Positions 31,757 through 43,799 of a stretch of 64,000 nucleotides of DNA are shown in pieces. The stretch comes from Bisporella sp. PMI_857. Taxonomy: Eukaryota > Ascomycota > Leotiomycetes > Helotiales > Helotiaceae. The notes beneath the pieces are model-generated. The model made no database searches and had not been told where the DNA came from. It was given only the letters and a program-made list of their open reading frames with translations. Numbering within the stretch: the stretch's first letter is position 1; the number at the start of each line of letters is the position of its first letter. The translations under genes and the position numbers were made by a program. Location of the stretch: the NCBI GenBank assembly GCA_021307315.1, contig JAJSPD010000033.1:62001-126000 (forward strand), written 5' to 3'.

Positions 31757-33236
31757 GAGAGGAGAAGGGAAGCTCCACACGACTGTGGGTGAAGACTGGC
31801 GAAAAGGGAGCAATTATGTGAAGATATTATTGACAAGTTCATGTAAGACAGTCGAATAATTCGGCAAGTTTTTTCAGTCATGTTCTAGAGTATATGTATA
31901 TAGTAAGGCTTTTATGACAGGCTCTGCAACCAACAACCAACCTCTTCTGTGAGTCAAAGAGTCTAGGGACTTTCGGTCGTGCTAAGATCCTATTATGCGC
32001 TATTAATTTATGGATTGCTAGCCCTTTTTTGCACCCGCGAAGGTACGTGGAAGCAATTACCAGGTTCCAATAGCCTCTTTCTACTGGGTGGCGTCTTTGT
32101 ATGGTGCCACGAGGCTCTCGAGCCTGGCGGGCGAGAAACGTGGTAGAACTCTGCTTTTATGGCTCAATGGTGCTCTGTCGAAACTCTCCATTCTCTTTAT
32201 AACGTGCCATCCATAACCTTAAATCCTCATGTGCCCGAAATTTCTCAAGCAACGGCGTTCGGATACCGTACTATGCTAGTAGTTATAAAATTTACTCTTT
32301 GTCGTCACTACCAATTTTCAAACCCCAGCCATCTCAACCGCTTGACTATCCTAGCCTTGAGTTTCCCACTAATCCAGAAATGTGCCACAGCAAATGGCAC
32401 CTGCAATTCTGCCGCGTTGAATAGAGCCTTCTCTCGGATAGAAGCTGGGGGATCGAAAACTAGTTGCGAATCTACGGGAGCAAAACTTACCCATACGATC
32501 CGCAGCCAGTAAACAGAAGTGAGACGACTCAACGGCCATGATGTAGTACACAGCTCGCTTAAGTAAAGAGCCCCACAAAGCACCTACAACAGACCATGGA
32601 CCAATAAATCCTTGGACATATATCATCTCGGAGGATAATGCGCCGAGATCCCCCGACCCCTCTTCCTAGATGATGCTTATGATATCTACGTCAGCACGCG
32701 GGATGTACCTTGCGGAGTCCCGGCCGAAGCTCACCGTAGTTCCCAATACGAGCTATCCTCAACAAACTTGTTCCTGTATCGTCACATAACTTGCTGAGCA
32801 GCTTCAGTTCCTCTATGACCTGCTAGATATACCTTGGCGTCTCTGCGTAACAGCCTGAAATAATCCCCAGTGGTTACTGAACAAGGGTTATACTTATTCC
32901 ACTATATTTGTTTGGAAAAGTTCGTTTCTAACTACATGTGGAGCCTCAGGAGCATCGACCCGGGGAACCTGATAAAACCAGGCTATCTAGCCTTTACCAG
33001 CGGAATCAGTACCCTGGAGCCGCGGAGAGTTTCCGTATCCATCTTTTACTCCAGTCAAATGTTATACAATTTCGTTAGACGGAACCAAAGCAAGCTATAT
33101 CGCGAACTTAGCCGCTCTTTTCGTGGTCCCTCTACCCCCGTTCCCCGGCCGAAGCTTCCGCTATGAAACGTATATCCTGAGGGCACCATCGTGGAAGGCC
33201 TCGGGCTTCTCATTGAAAGGCGCAGGATTTCACAAA
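31757..33236. other. intergenic, no supported gene
   Basis: Short frames only, without recognisable motifs. It presumably holds the MFS terminator and the promoter of the carboxylesterase. Confidence 0.4.
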
Positions 33237-35273
33237 ATGGCGACCCTTTTGCTCCTTGTATCACTTCTAGCGATCTCTACCCATGCGGGCCCTCATTATA
33301 TCATTGGACAGCCCGTCAACACCACGGTCGGGAGAGTTCAAGGACGCAAATCCGACCTACGACCTCTTGTTTCAACATACCTAGGAATCCCGTTCGCAGA
33401 ACCACCCCTTGGTGATCTACGTTTTGCCGCTCCTGTAGCTGCAGCAACTTCGAATTCCACCATTAAAGCTACCGCTTTTGTAAGTCCAGTCCGGGGTCGC
33501 AATCTACTGTTGCTAACTTTTTTGCCAGAGCCCGTGAGTCGAGCATTGCTGCGCTGCGTTGGGAGATGCTAATCATATGAAGCAATTGCCCTTGCAACAG
33601 GATCCCAGAGGCACCCGAATACGTAGGCGGGCCTGCTGGAACAAGAATCTTACATGCGTTGGCTCTCAACGACGATGCCCAGGATGAAGACTGTCTCACC
33701 ATCAATGTCTGGACAAAGCCCCAGACCGGCGAGGCGAAGAAAGCGGTACTATTTTGGGTCTATGGTGGCGGTGCGTACATTTCATCCTCTCGCTGTCGTT
33801 ACTAACTTCGTCGAGGCTACTCAACTGGCAATACAGCCCAATCCATTACCGACGGCGCCATCTTTGCCGACGAAAACGACGTTGTAGTGGTTAGTGCCAA
33901 CTACCGTGTCAACATCTTCGGCTTCCCCGGCGTCCCAGGCGTCCCCGTAAACCTGGGTCTCCTGGATCAGCGTCTGGCGCTTGAGTGGACGCGCGACAAC
34001 ATTGGGGCCTTTGGTGGCGACCCAGACCGCATCACTATCTTTGGACAATCCGCTGGCGGCGGCTCAGTGGACGCAATTGGCTACGCTTACCCAGACGACC
34101 CGATTGCCCATGCCATAATTCCGCATTCGGGTCTCGCGAGCAGTGATAACGGTTTAGGTGCTAACAGAACCCTTACAGTGGAAAACTGGTTCAAAGCCTC
34201 CGCTAATGCGGGGTGCGGTAACCAGACAGTCGGCGCCAGTTCCTCTATCGCCTGTATGCGTACAAAATCCACAGAAGAGATCCTCGCCGCCATTGCGCCT
34301 GTCGCCAGCTCAGCTCTTGCGTCTGGGTTTTCTCCCCTTGATGACGAGAGAACTCACCCCGCCAATGTTTCCGCCAGGGTCGCAGCAGGCAACTTCGCGA
34401 AACTGCCTTTCATGGCAGGCAATACAATTAACGAGGCCGGCTTCTTTGCTGTGCTGCAACTCGGCGCTCTTCCCGAGGAGCAGTTAAATTCGCTCCCTTA
34501 CCACTCTATGCAGCCTCTCCTCGATCTCGCGACCATGATCGGCTGGACCTGTCCCTCAGGGGTGGCCGTAAACTATAGAGTTCAGGCTGGAGTACCAGCA
34601 TGGAGGTTCCTCTATTACGGGGGGGATAATTACACAAATACCTACATTGATCGCATTGGTTCGAATTATCATTGCTCTGATCTGCCGCTCGTCTGGGGGA
34701 CTGCGGAGTTGACAACGGGGATCCCGGATAGTCCCTACGAGGCGCGAATGTCTGCTTATTTGCGTAGGGCTTGGACAACATTCGCAAAAGACCCGGAAAA
34801 TGGCTTGTCTGAGCAGCTTGGGTGGCCGGATTATGGGAACAATACTCTTTCTGATGGTAAGAAGTCTGCCAAGATTTTTGACAATCGACGGAATGCTAAT
34901 GCAGGCATAATAGGGCCGAGCGTTGTTCAGCTTGCGTTCAATCGGCAGGATAAGGCAAGTTTCGTCCCTGCTGCCCGGACAGATGCTCTTTGCCCGGCAA
35001 TCAATGCGTTAACGGCTGCATTGGGTCATCAGGCCTTCGGCGTCGTGCTGACTGGCCTTCGTGGTTTCATCGCGCCCAACAACAGCACCCCATTGGCTCT
35101 TCAACTGTCAGGTAAGTTTTTGCCCTGAATCCACTTCACCTGATGTGAGTGACAAGCTGATGCGAGTTTGCAATACAGAGTTTTCAACTTCGGCTGCTGA
35201 TACCCCGAACCCGGTAGCCACGCTCATTGAAAGTCTGGCCGCCTCGTTGAATGTCACATTACCGACTTTGTGA
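33237..35273 (+). CDS. secreted type-B carboxylesterase/lipase
   Basis: Model: join(33237..33479,33529..33533,33601..33770,33816..35111,35179..35273), 602 residues. It hydrolyses carboxylic esters outside the cell. A hydrophobic signal peptide (MATLLLLVSLLAISTHA) is followed by VQGRKS, YLGIPFAEPPLGDLRF, EDCLTINVWT, the oxyanion-hole motif YGGG and NYRVNIFGFPG. The nucleophile elbow is GQSAGG, the acidic residue probably lies in NEAGFF and the catalytic histidine in YHCSDLP. Introns are 49, 67, 45 and 67 nt, with GTAAGT, GTGAGT, GTGCGT and GTAAGT donors. Exon 2 would be only 5 nt (agccc); without it the frame fails. All exons sum to a multiple of three. The stretch around exon 2 is the least certain. 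The rest matches the family well and shows no stops. Confidence 0.9.
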
Positions 35274-36785
35274 GTCGGTTTATGGAGAAATCAAAAGTCG
35301 AAAACCGGAAGTGATCAACAGTTTCCGCACGAGAATTATACATATCTTTCATCACAGACATTTCATCAATCTGACTCAGAAAAATGCATGCACTTCAAGG
35401 CAATTGCCACGTAGTTTCAGTAATACAAAAAGGCTCCATAAAAGTCATAATGAAGCCTCCAATTCTGGCTCGTGGACATGTTTATCAAACGGCCTCTCCA
35501 GTCGCCAGTCCGAAAGTCGGGGATCCCTTCTAGCCACAGCATCTGTTGGAATGCATGTACATAGCTTCACGCGTTCCACATCGCGAGGATTGTGTGCCAC
35601 CTATCACATATATCTACCTGGCAATAGGCCGTAGCTTAGAATGAACCAGCGAATATCAAAACCACACCAGCAAGAGCGTAGTCACAGCTACTACGCCTTT
35701 TGCTACGTGGTAGGTATTCCGACAGCATCAGACCTCATCTGTTTCCACTTTGACCCCCACTCCGGCGGTAACTCCCCAAAAACGTCTACCATCGTTTCAA
35801 CCAAGGGGTTGATTCCCCGCCGGCAGTACGGTAAAGCTCCGAAGATGAGAAAATAAAACTGGCAGTACATTTTATATTAGCCAAACTCAAGTATAAGTAG
35901 TGGAACTCTCACCACTAAGTGTACACGCAATGAAACTTGCTTGGAATCAAACTTGCTGGTGAAAATCGATTCGGGCGCTTGCAGGCCTCCAGGCTGTGCA
36001 AAATTTTCAGGGACGGCAGTGACGTTCTTATTGCCTGAAGGGCCCGACTTTGTTGTTTCTCTTGATACAGGCGAGCCCAATTTGAAGAATAATGACATCT
36101 TTGCAGACACATCAGTCGGTGTGCGGAGGAACGGAGCATTCCTAAGATTTTGTCGTATGTTCTGGAAAAGATGTGGATAGGAGGATTAGAGAGACATTCC
36201 AAGAACATCCGCGATATCATTGCTTCGATGTGGAATTCGATCAAGACGAACCTAGGCTAGACGCTGTATGATCGCTTCATTGTTTTACTTTGAATTGGAC
36301 TCGAAACCGGGGAGGTCGAGCAGTAAGTTTGTGGGAACGGGCCATATTCAATGTCAAATACGCCGTCACAATCTGGCGTTCTTCCTTCGTTAGGTGGCGA
36401 ACGCTTCCACTATATTTTGCTTGAATGGATCCCTAGTTCCAAGACCAATTGGAGACGACTCTTTTCTTGATGCCGAAGGAATTCTCCGGAAAATTGTGGA
36501 ACTACATGTTGACGAGAGGTTCACCATCTTGCTGAAGTAGGCCACTCTGCGCCACGCAATATTGGCGGATCACCCTACTCAGTCAGAAAGTTGGTACTGG
36601 CGCAAGGGCTTGACGCCCAATATGGTACTGCTGACTATTAGAAGAGGCAAAGATCAAGCGATGAAGATGTTCTAGCAAGGAAGAAGCGCCAAACCTGATT
36701 ACCAATGGCTGAAGTGTCACTTTGATACACACGCTATGCATCACTGATGCTTACAGGCACCGTAGACCAAGCAATTTCTAGTCCC
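35274..36785. other. intergenic, no supported gene
   Basis: Frames at 35251-35634 (plus) and 35915-36244 (minus) have no recognisable domain. No matches to the repeat families in this window were noticed. Confidence 0.4.
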
Positions 36786-37025
36786 ATACATCTTGACAAC
36801 TGCTGCGAGCCTATTCTCAGCAGCCCATGATCGCGGTGTTTCGCCATCATTGTCTCCTAAGTTAACTTCGGCTTTACCCGTATTGATCAACAACTTAATA
36901 ACCGCAGCGTGTCCATTCTTAGCAGCCCATAATAGCGGTGTATGGGCATTATTATCCTGTGCTCAATTTCAACTTTGTCTGTTTTAAGCAACAACCTAAC
37001 AACCGTTATGCGCCTAGCCCATGAC
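36786..37025 (-). pseudogene. ankyrin-repeat gene fragment
   Basis: On the minus strand the sequence reads HTPLLWAAKNGHAAVIKLLINTGK, then VNLGDNDGETPRSWAAENRL, two ankyrin units of the kind at the C-terminus of HET or NACHT proteins. A preceding degraded unit contains stops. No start, no N-terminal domain and no continuation were found, so it is a relic. Confidence 0.75.
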
Positions 37026-37974
37026 AGTGGTGGAACCTGAGGCTTGGCTGGAACTTAGCTAGCTCCTTGGCGTTGATCCGAAGTTTAGCCAAAGTAAGCT
37101 TGAATCGGCCATTTAAGTATTACCAAGGATCATACTCAGCCACTAGATCGGCAGTTGCATTACCTGCTGTAAAGGTACCTGCTGTAAAGGGTCTTGCCTT
37201 AGGGACGCTGTGGGTCGAATATAGTGGTTACCACCAGCATCGGGCCAATAGACAACGAGCTCCAAAGGGGCTCGTTGTGACATATGCTATTGATATTACA
37301 AACCACGAAGTAGTTGCTTAGTATCTATTACCCACATACCTTCGTCCCAGATAAAGTATGAGATATCCCTGAAGCTACAACAGATGGGTACCAACCAGTT
37401 GATGGAGGCGAATTTACCGTTATGGTGCGTTTTGAATGCGAACCCTGGTAAGGGGTGTCAATCACGCAATCAAGCTCATTTTGAGGTCCTATTATAATAT
37501 TGGGCGTTCTCAACGAGAAACAATATAATTGTTGTGCATTTCGTCGAGCATGCAAATTGGTAATTTGAATTGGATGGTCTATTGCGCAACGATGATTTGC
37601 GGCCTATCATAGTAAGTTGCAACACGAAGAGCTGGGCAGGATGGAGATAAATAGTGGCAATCAGAGGAACTAGAGAAAACAGAACACATGTTAAGGCGAA
37701 TCGGGTTCTGCATTAATAGGGCCAGGATTAGCCCTGTCGATCACTGATGTATCTCTAATTACAACCGTTGGTCAGGCAGGGGGTTCGCTATGGACGAGGA
37801 AGGAGATCGTTCGGCGATTAAAGCTTCTCTCTTGAAGTGGGGGGCGTTGTTAAGAAGACATAATGAGGAAGTTTGGCCGATAAGTCTAACGTGTCGACGA
37901 GTGGATAGTTAAATACGGCCGTGGCGGCACACCTCGGAGGGTGCCAGTACGGATGGTAACTGATCCTTCCCATC
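37026..37974. other. intergenic, no supported gene
   Basis: An 84-codon plus-strand frame at 37067-37321 lacks motifs. The part before 37975 should contain the promoter of the solute-binding protein gene. Confidence 0.4.
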
Positions 37975-39162
37975 ATGCCTCTTCTAAAGCTTATCCTCCT
38001 CGCCGGTGCCGCCTATCTCGCTTCCGCCTATAACCCTCAATTGGGTTTCAATACTCCAGTTGAAGTCGAGACCCGGACCATTGATGAGATTTACCAAGCA
38101 GCACTAAAGGAAGGCGGAATCGTCACGGTGTGGCATGGTGGCGATGAAAAGACTCAACAGGACTTCCTCAAGACAGCCTTCGAGGCTCGCTTCCCTGGCA
38201 TGACGCTAAACATCACGGTAGATCTCAGCAAATATCACGATGTGAACCTCGACCATCAGTTAGCAACGAACAGTGTTCACATCGATTCCATCATCCTGCA
38301 AACCCTACATGATTTTCCAAGATGGAAGGATGAAGATGCATTACTATTATACAAGCCGCTAGGGTATGAGAGTTAGTCATTCATCAGTCCTTGCCCGAGT
38401 TTGCGAATTCTGACGAGTCATAGGTATCTATAAAGAGTTTAAAGATACCGATGGCGCATATATAGGCTTGTTCATTATCGAATGGTCCCAAACCTGGAAC
38501 AGCAATTATGTCAACGCTTCAAGTGCACCAAAAGAATATACTGATTTCCTGAATCCCCAGTTCAAGGATAAATTAGTTCTGACTTACCCCAATGACGACG
38601 ATGCTGTTTTGTACCAATTCGATCTGATGTACGTTCCCCTAAAACACTGAAAATCACTGTTCTAAACTCAGCACACAGCCTGAGAAAATACGGTTATTCC
38701 TGGTTTGAGGATCTACTGGCTCAAAACCCACGCTGGGTCCGCGGCACAGCAACACCGGTAAATCTCATTCTCACATCAAACGGTACTTACACGGCAACCT
38801 TCACCTCAGCAACCGGACTGCAGCCATCTTCGCCCTTGAAAAACTCCTTTCCGACCGCTGGCACTTTCGTCTCTTGGCCGCAAACTGGTGCCATCCTTAA
38901 AGACGCCCCGCATCCGGAAAGCGCTAAGTTGCTTCATAGCTGGATCTTGAGCTTAGAGTGGCAAAATGGTGGAGGATGGAGCACACGGAGGGACGCCCCT
39001 GCGCCAGCAGGATATCCTGGTATTATGGAAATGAGTGGCACGGATCCGACGAAGTTCAGCAAGTGGATGATGGATCGGGCGGCGGTGGAAAGGCTGCGGT
39101 TTTTCTTTGAAGATAAGATTGGGAGTGCACAGGGGCTTTCTCCACTCATTGACGAGCTTTGA
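37975..39162 (+). CDS. secreted bacterial-type extracellular solute-binding protein
   Basis: Model: join(37975..38371,38424..38628,38679..39162), 361 residues. It resembles periplasmic substrate-binding components of ABC importers (SBP_bac type, iron/polyamine-like clade), a group also found in some fungi. The signal peptide (MPLLKLILLAGAAYLASA) is followed by DEIYQAALKEGGIVTVWHGG, FEARFPGMTLNITVDLS, then after intron 1 YKEFKDTDGAYIGLFIIEWS and WNSNYV. After intron 2 come KYGYSWFEDLLAQNPRWVRG and WLRRD-like WSTRRDAP. Introns are 52 nt (GTTAGT...TAG) and 50 nt (GTACGT...CAG). The joined length is a multiple of three. Fungi lack the matching membrane permease, so its role is uncertain: extracellular capture of a small ligand is possible. 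No transporter gene is adjacent. An origin by transfer from bacteria is plausible but unproven. Confidence 0.85.
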
Positions 39163-40185
39163 AAATGAGTTTCCAAATCCTGTTAATGAGTTGCTAGATA
39201 GAGATTTAATTCTTACCGATAACGATTCAACAAATACGATGCGCAATACGCAAACGTATAGTATCTCCTAATGTGCAGCTTAATTCAGACATTCATTAGG
39301 TCACAGCGCAACCCAATATCCAAACCATCAAAGCTTTGAGACATCGGTGATGCCTAAGTCGCGAAGCAGCAGAGGCGACTGCAGAAACAGCAATCGCGAG
39401 GCTCAAAGGCTGACAGCGTAGTACCAAAGACACCCCAATTCATTCGATGCTAGCCTCCGTCAACAAAGTCAAGTAGTGGTCGGTCTACTCCTCCGTGCAT
39501 GCCGAACGAGAACTGCACTCATGCATCAAAAGTTCTTCTCCGCTCTCCCTTCCTTCGGCAACGAGTAATACAAGGCAGCACAGGTACTACTCTACATAGT
39601 AGCTCAGCATCGAAATACTTGTGGTCTATGCTCACGACAGCCCATAGGTAAGAAGGATCTAACATGTATTCTCCCAGGAATAGTCAATATTACAGATCTA
39701 GAAGAGCTTCGCCAACTTGTCAAGGTTGATTGATTGATTATTTCCTTCGTCCATTTGCTCATAGCCCCATCTCACCGACTGGAAGGGCCACTGATGCAGC
39801 ATAAATGGATGTGTACTAATTTCACGTGGCCTCAATAATCTACATATTGGCTCTTATAGCTCCAGAATCTTATCCTTTCCACCCGCCTTACGTTTCTCGT
39901 CTGATTCATAATTCTAAGTACTCTCAATAGCTCCGGGTACCTTGCTTGTAATCGCGCTGTCTTTTCAATTAACTTCAGATTGCTTAAAAAGCTTCGTGTT
40001 TCTTATAAATTTCGCCGCTTTAAGTGCTATCGCTAGCTTTTTCGATACGTTTTTTCAATTTCTGATATCTTTTTAGTTTTTCATTTTACTACCTCGCTCG
40101 GCTAAAGTTAATTTGGAGAGGCTAAAGAAAAGGAATAACATACTGTTTATAGTCCTGTTCTACATTCGAATTTATTGGTTTTCTA
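39163..40185. other. intergenic, no supported gene
   Basis: No convincing open frame or motif on either strand. Confidence 0.4.
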
Positions 40186-40390
40186 TCACGGAGAGTATTC
40201 AGTAGTGCTGTGAACAGCTAATTGATGGTTGACAATCCCAAATAGCGAAGTGATATTATTGTATGTATACACGCTTAAAGAACAAGTAATCTACAGTTGA
40301 GCTGTTCTCATGGATACCGTCTTGTTAGCCTTCCTTGGCGTGCTCGCGTATCCAACCAATGACTTCCCACAGTAGGTCTATTCTGTGACA
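40186..40390 (+). pseudogene. 5' fragment of a FunK1-type kinase gene (upstream region plus first codons)
   Basis: The upstream segment (gagagtattcagtagtgctg, gcgaagtgatatt, acacgctt) and the first codons from the ATG at 40310 (MDTVLLAFLGVLAYP) match the FunK1 pseudogene at 61.7-63.5 kb on the other strand. A TAG appears where the paralog has CAG. Homology ends sharply at about 40390, where a truncated esterase begins on the opposite strand. Confidence 0.8.
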
Positions 40391-40968
40391 CAAGTCATGT
40401 TGTATATACATAGCAACCGGCAACGTCCCACTCGAACACCCGCTGATTACGGCGCCGGAATTAATTGCCATGGCGCGGAAGACATTGGGACATGCACAAG
40501 CGAGCGCATACGACATGCCGGCGCCGTAGCTGTGGCCTATAGAGAAGAGAAGGTTCTGGTCGACGCAGAGCCCGTTTTAGACAGTGGTGAGCATGGCATC
40601 GGTAAAGTCTACGTCCCGGTCGTTTTCATTTGCCCAGCCCTGATAGCCGCCTTCATCAAGACCTTCAGGAACGACGTAGATGACGCTGTTGTTCTTGCCG
40701 AGTGGAGGAAGTCCGTAACACGATGGCGCATAGCCTCCGTTGACGATCTGACCAGCGCTGTCGTAGGCCCAGTGGAGCTAAAAATGAGGCGGTATTGCTT
40801 GTCAATATTATAGTTCTGCGGCAATCGGAGAACGAATGACTGCGGCTGGCCATTGACGGTTAGCGTGTGGTTGCCGCTGCCCAAAGTAGCTTGCTTACCG
40901 CATCCTGGGGATGCCAAGCCCATGACACCGTTTACTACAGACAACAAGAGGATAGCAAGGAAGTCCAT
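40391..40968 (-). pseudogene. secreted feruloyl-esterase/PHB-depolymerase-like esterase, truncated
   Basis: The ATG at 40968 opens a signal peptide (MDFLAILLLSVVNGVMG) followed by SPGCGKQ, TLTVNGQPQSFVLRLPQNY and YRLIFS. A one-base shift then changes frame near 40775. The sequence continues HWAYDSAGQIVNGGYAPSCY, GLDEGGYQGWANENDRDVDF, a TAA stop near 40583, and the nucleophile elbow IGHSYGAGMSY. This is the LpqC/CE1-like pattern with Ser in GHSYG. The protein is cut after LPVAMYIQHD, where the FunK1 fragment is joined, so the C-terminal part with the catalytic Asp and His is missing. Confidence 0.85.
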
Positions 40969-42849
40969 CCTCGTTTGCACTGTTACTTTAAACATGTGTG
41001 AGCGAAAATGAGTCTCGGAAGTCTAGTAGCAATGCAAAGTCCTGATCGCAGCGAGTCGATCTTAATATGCTTGGCTAATAGCTAGGCTACGAGAAACAAT
41101 CTTCTACGAAATCTCCCAAGACTTTTGCCAAGTTTTCCAGGCACGTGACACCCCATCAAACTTGACCGTCCGAGCCCCTCGGCGGCACGTCGGGGCGAGG
41201 CTACTTACGAGGTATCTCCTTCGAGCTGCGAGAAGGCTGAACCTCGTCCTACTTATATTTATATACTCTATTTCCCCGAGGCATGATTCAGAGCTAGCGT
41301 CGCCAGCGCCGGCATAAAAGGCGCCGAATGGTGCCGCCCTTGAAGTATTTCGCCTTCCCTTTTAAGTGTAAAGACAAATCAACCGCATATTAATTAATTC
41401 CTACTCTAAAATTTGATGTAAGCAACAAAAAGGATGTGCTAAACAATTTTTAATACCGAAAGGAAAGCAGATGCTGGTGCGCATGTAAATAAGGCCACGT
41501 AAACTATGGATCGCTTGAGGACTGTCAGAAATAGGATCTATGAGGCAGAGGAATCAAATGGAGGATATGTGAAGGTATCACGGCGATAGAATACATGCTT
41601 GTAGGAGCGTACGGGTGATAATTATTTTCTACAATTACGGCTGTAATCTGTGTGTGCGTGAGGTGCTCTAGCTCCTTGGCCTACTTACGGCAGCCGATTC
41701 CTGACAAGGCCTACAACCACTTCGCGATGACCGTAGCTTAGAACCCAACTTCAGAGAGGAAGATACCTGAGGTAAAATAAAGTCACCAGCTGGAACTGAT
41801 TAAGGTCGCTGTCGATACTGCCTCGGCGTCGTCGAAGGCGTCGCGAGGGGGTGGCTGACGTGGCCTTTTCAGAACAGAGGATTCTGCCAGCGAAATGGGT
41901 ACGAAAACTATCCGACTGTTCGGTCTTTTGCTTTGCAAGCAAGCTCGTCATTAATTCTACGCTGTTATCAGCCTGAGCAGCAATGACTGTACCGGGCAGA
42001 CAGGACACTTTTGGGGCGTATGCAAAGTTCCCACCTTTTTATCGGAGCCCCGCGGGAGCGTGGCAGACGTTCTAAGAAGACTTAACGTGTGGAAAGGGCC
42101 AAAGCATTTGACAAAGAAAAGGAATCTGCGGTGGTGTACGCGCTGCGCGGGTAGGAGAGACTGGGTGAAGTTGGGGATCCTGTTGGAAAGTGCTGCGTAC
42201 TCAAAGGGCAATGGTTGGACGCGATTTCGATCACGAGAGAAGACCGCTGTAGCGACAGGCCCGAGGACGAATCTACGGGATCACACGAAAACAATACCAG
42301 CCTCTTTTATTTGACTACACGGTTCTACAACAGACAAGACAGAAAGGCCGCCAGTTGAAGTGGAACTGGGGCATGACGAGCCATCGGAGATACTAGGTTT
42401 GGAACACACAGAGGAAAACGAAACACACGTTTTGGTTAGTAGGAGCAGACATGTCGCTATGGAGCTGCAGGCTTGGGATTTATAATAGCAACTCCTGCGA
42501 GGCACGGTCGGCCTTGTGGAGAGGAGAGATCCGGCAGGGTAACGTGAAGTAGCTAATAGCTACGGGGCGTAGCATATAATGGCAGCGACAGAGACAATGT
42601 CTATATGGCTCGAGAGGAGGGAAGCACGTGTCGGTCTACAATAGCATGTTTAGAGTCCAGTAGGGTGGCAGGCATGGGGTAGGCTTAAGGAGCAAACTGC
42701 GGGAGAGATATAGGGAGATGGATTGGGCCGCGGAACCCTCGAAGCATATCGAAAAAGGAGAGCTAACGCGACGACCCTTTGATTAGCAGGAAAAATATTA
42801 CGAGGGCTCTTGCATATATTAGAGTACGTCGAACCTCTTCTTGTACTGT
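40969..42849. other. intergenic, no supported gene
   Basis: Several overlapping frames occur near 41.8-42.5 kb on both strands, but none contains a family signature or a plausible exon chain. Confidence 0.35.
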
Positions 42850-43561
42850 AGCTTAGGTTAAAAATACAAGTCTCTCGCCGCCTCACAAGCTTTAGCACTA
42901 CAACCGGCCTTTCTTCTCCCACCGAGACACCAATCACTACAAATGGAGAAAATACTCCACCTGACTCTACTATAACGCCCCGTTCTACCAGTACCCAAGA
43001 GCCTACACAAAAGCGCACCACAACCAGCTTACCCTCGACAAAAGCTCCTCGGGCCGGCGTACAGCCAAAAAAGAACGCTCTACCAAAAGCTTCTCTCCCC
43101 AACAACCGCCTGTTTGTCAGGCTCCTCGAGAATCACGTGCTTAGGGCAGTATCAACCTACAGCATCCAAAACGACCTGAACAAAGCTCTAGGGAAAAAAC
43201 TGGTCAAAGAAGTCCAAACCACCAAAACCGGCTACGCTTTTTGCCCTTTCTTTTTCCAACCGCAAGACTCGCTCGACATACTGATCCTTCAAATCACGGC
43301 TCTGTTCTCTGAAAAAGGGCTATGCGTAGTCGAAAAAGCCAGTAACCTAGTCAGCTACCGGATCCCTCTAATACTTAGATCTTTTCAAAGCTTCCAAAAC
43401 AATCAGGTAACTCAAATCCGAGTCACCCGGGAATTACTTTCGTCGGCTCTCACAGAAGAGCTTGACGTTGCTTCAACTCAAATTGCAAAAACCCGACTCA
43501 GCACCAAGTCCCCTTTTACGTTTTCGACTACTTGGATTGCTAGATTTCCAAGCAATACCAG
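42850..43561 (+). mobile_element. LINE (Tad-like) ORF1 fragment
   Basis: One long frame carries a Thr/Ser/Pro-rich leader and then PNNRLFVRLLENHVLRAVST, LVKEVQTTKTGYAFCPFFF and WIARFPSN. This is the usual layout of ORF1 (Gag-like) in fungal non-LTR retrotransposons. The frame is cut at 43562 by a family-C LTR. The related fragment at 47.3 kb carries the zinc-knuckle part missing here. Confidence 0.8.
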
Positions 43562-43799
43562 TGTAACAACTCAAAGCGAACAGGGATCTCGATCCGTAGA
43601 TCTCAGAGAGAAAGACTCAAAGGTATGAACGACTATCAATTGTTATAACGAAGAGAACAAGCTACAGACAGAAGAAGGGAAGGAAAATAGTGCTTTATAT
43701 ACAGGAGACTGGCCAGGGGGCCAGTGTAAGCGAGGCCCTGTGGTGTCAGGGGCAGAGCCCCAAGGGGCTCTAAGCGAGATAGGGCCGTGGCCGTGACTG
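43562..43799 (-). mobile_element. LTR, family C (about 238 bp)
   Basis: It matches 59825-60049 in reverse orientation: gggatctcgatccgta, gaagggaaggaaa, tttatatacaggagactgg. The left edge TGTAACAACTC is exact; the right edge is slightly altered (gtgact) and no matching duplication is visible (ACCAG against TGATA). It sits between the LINE ORF1 fragment and Gypsy coding sequence but faces the opposite way to that Gypsy gene, so it is probably not its own LTR. Confidence 0.8.

Noticed and set aside
42281..42505. Serine/cysteine-rich 74-codon minus-strand frame, considered as a secreted effector
   Set aside because: No signal peptide of normal form, no start context and several equally good frames overlap it.
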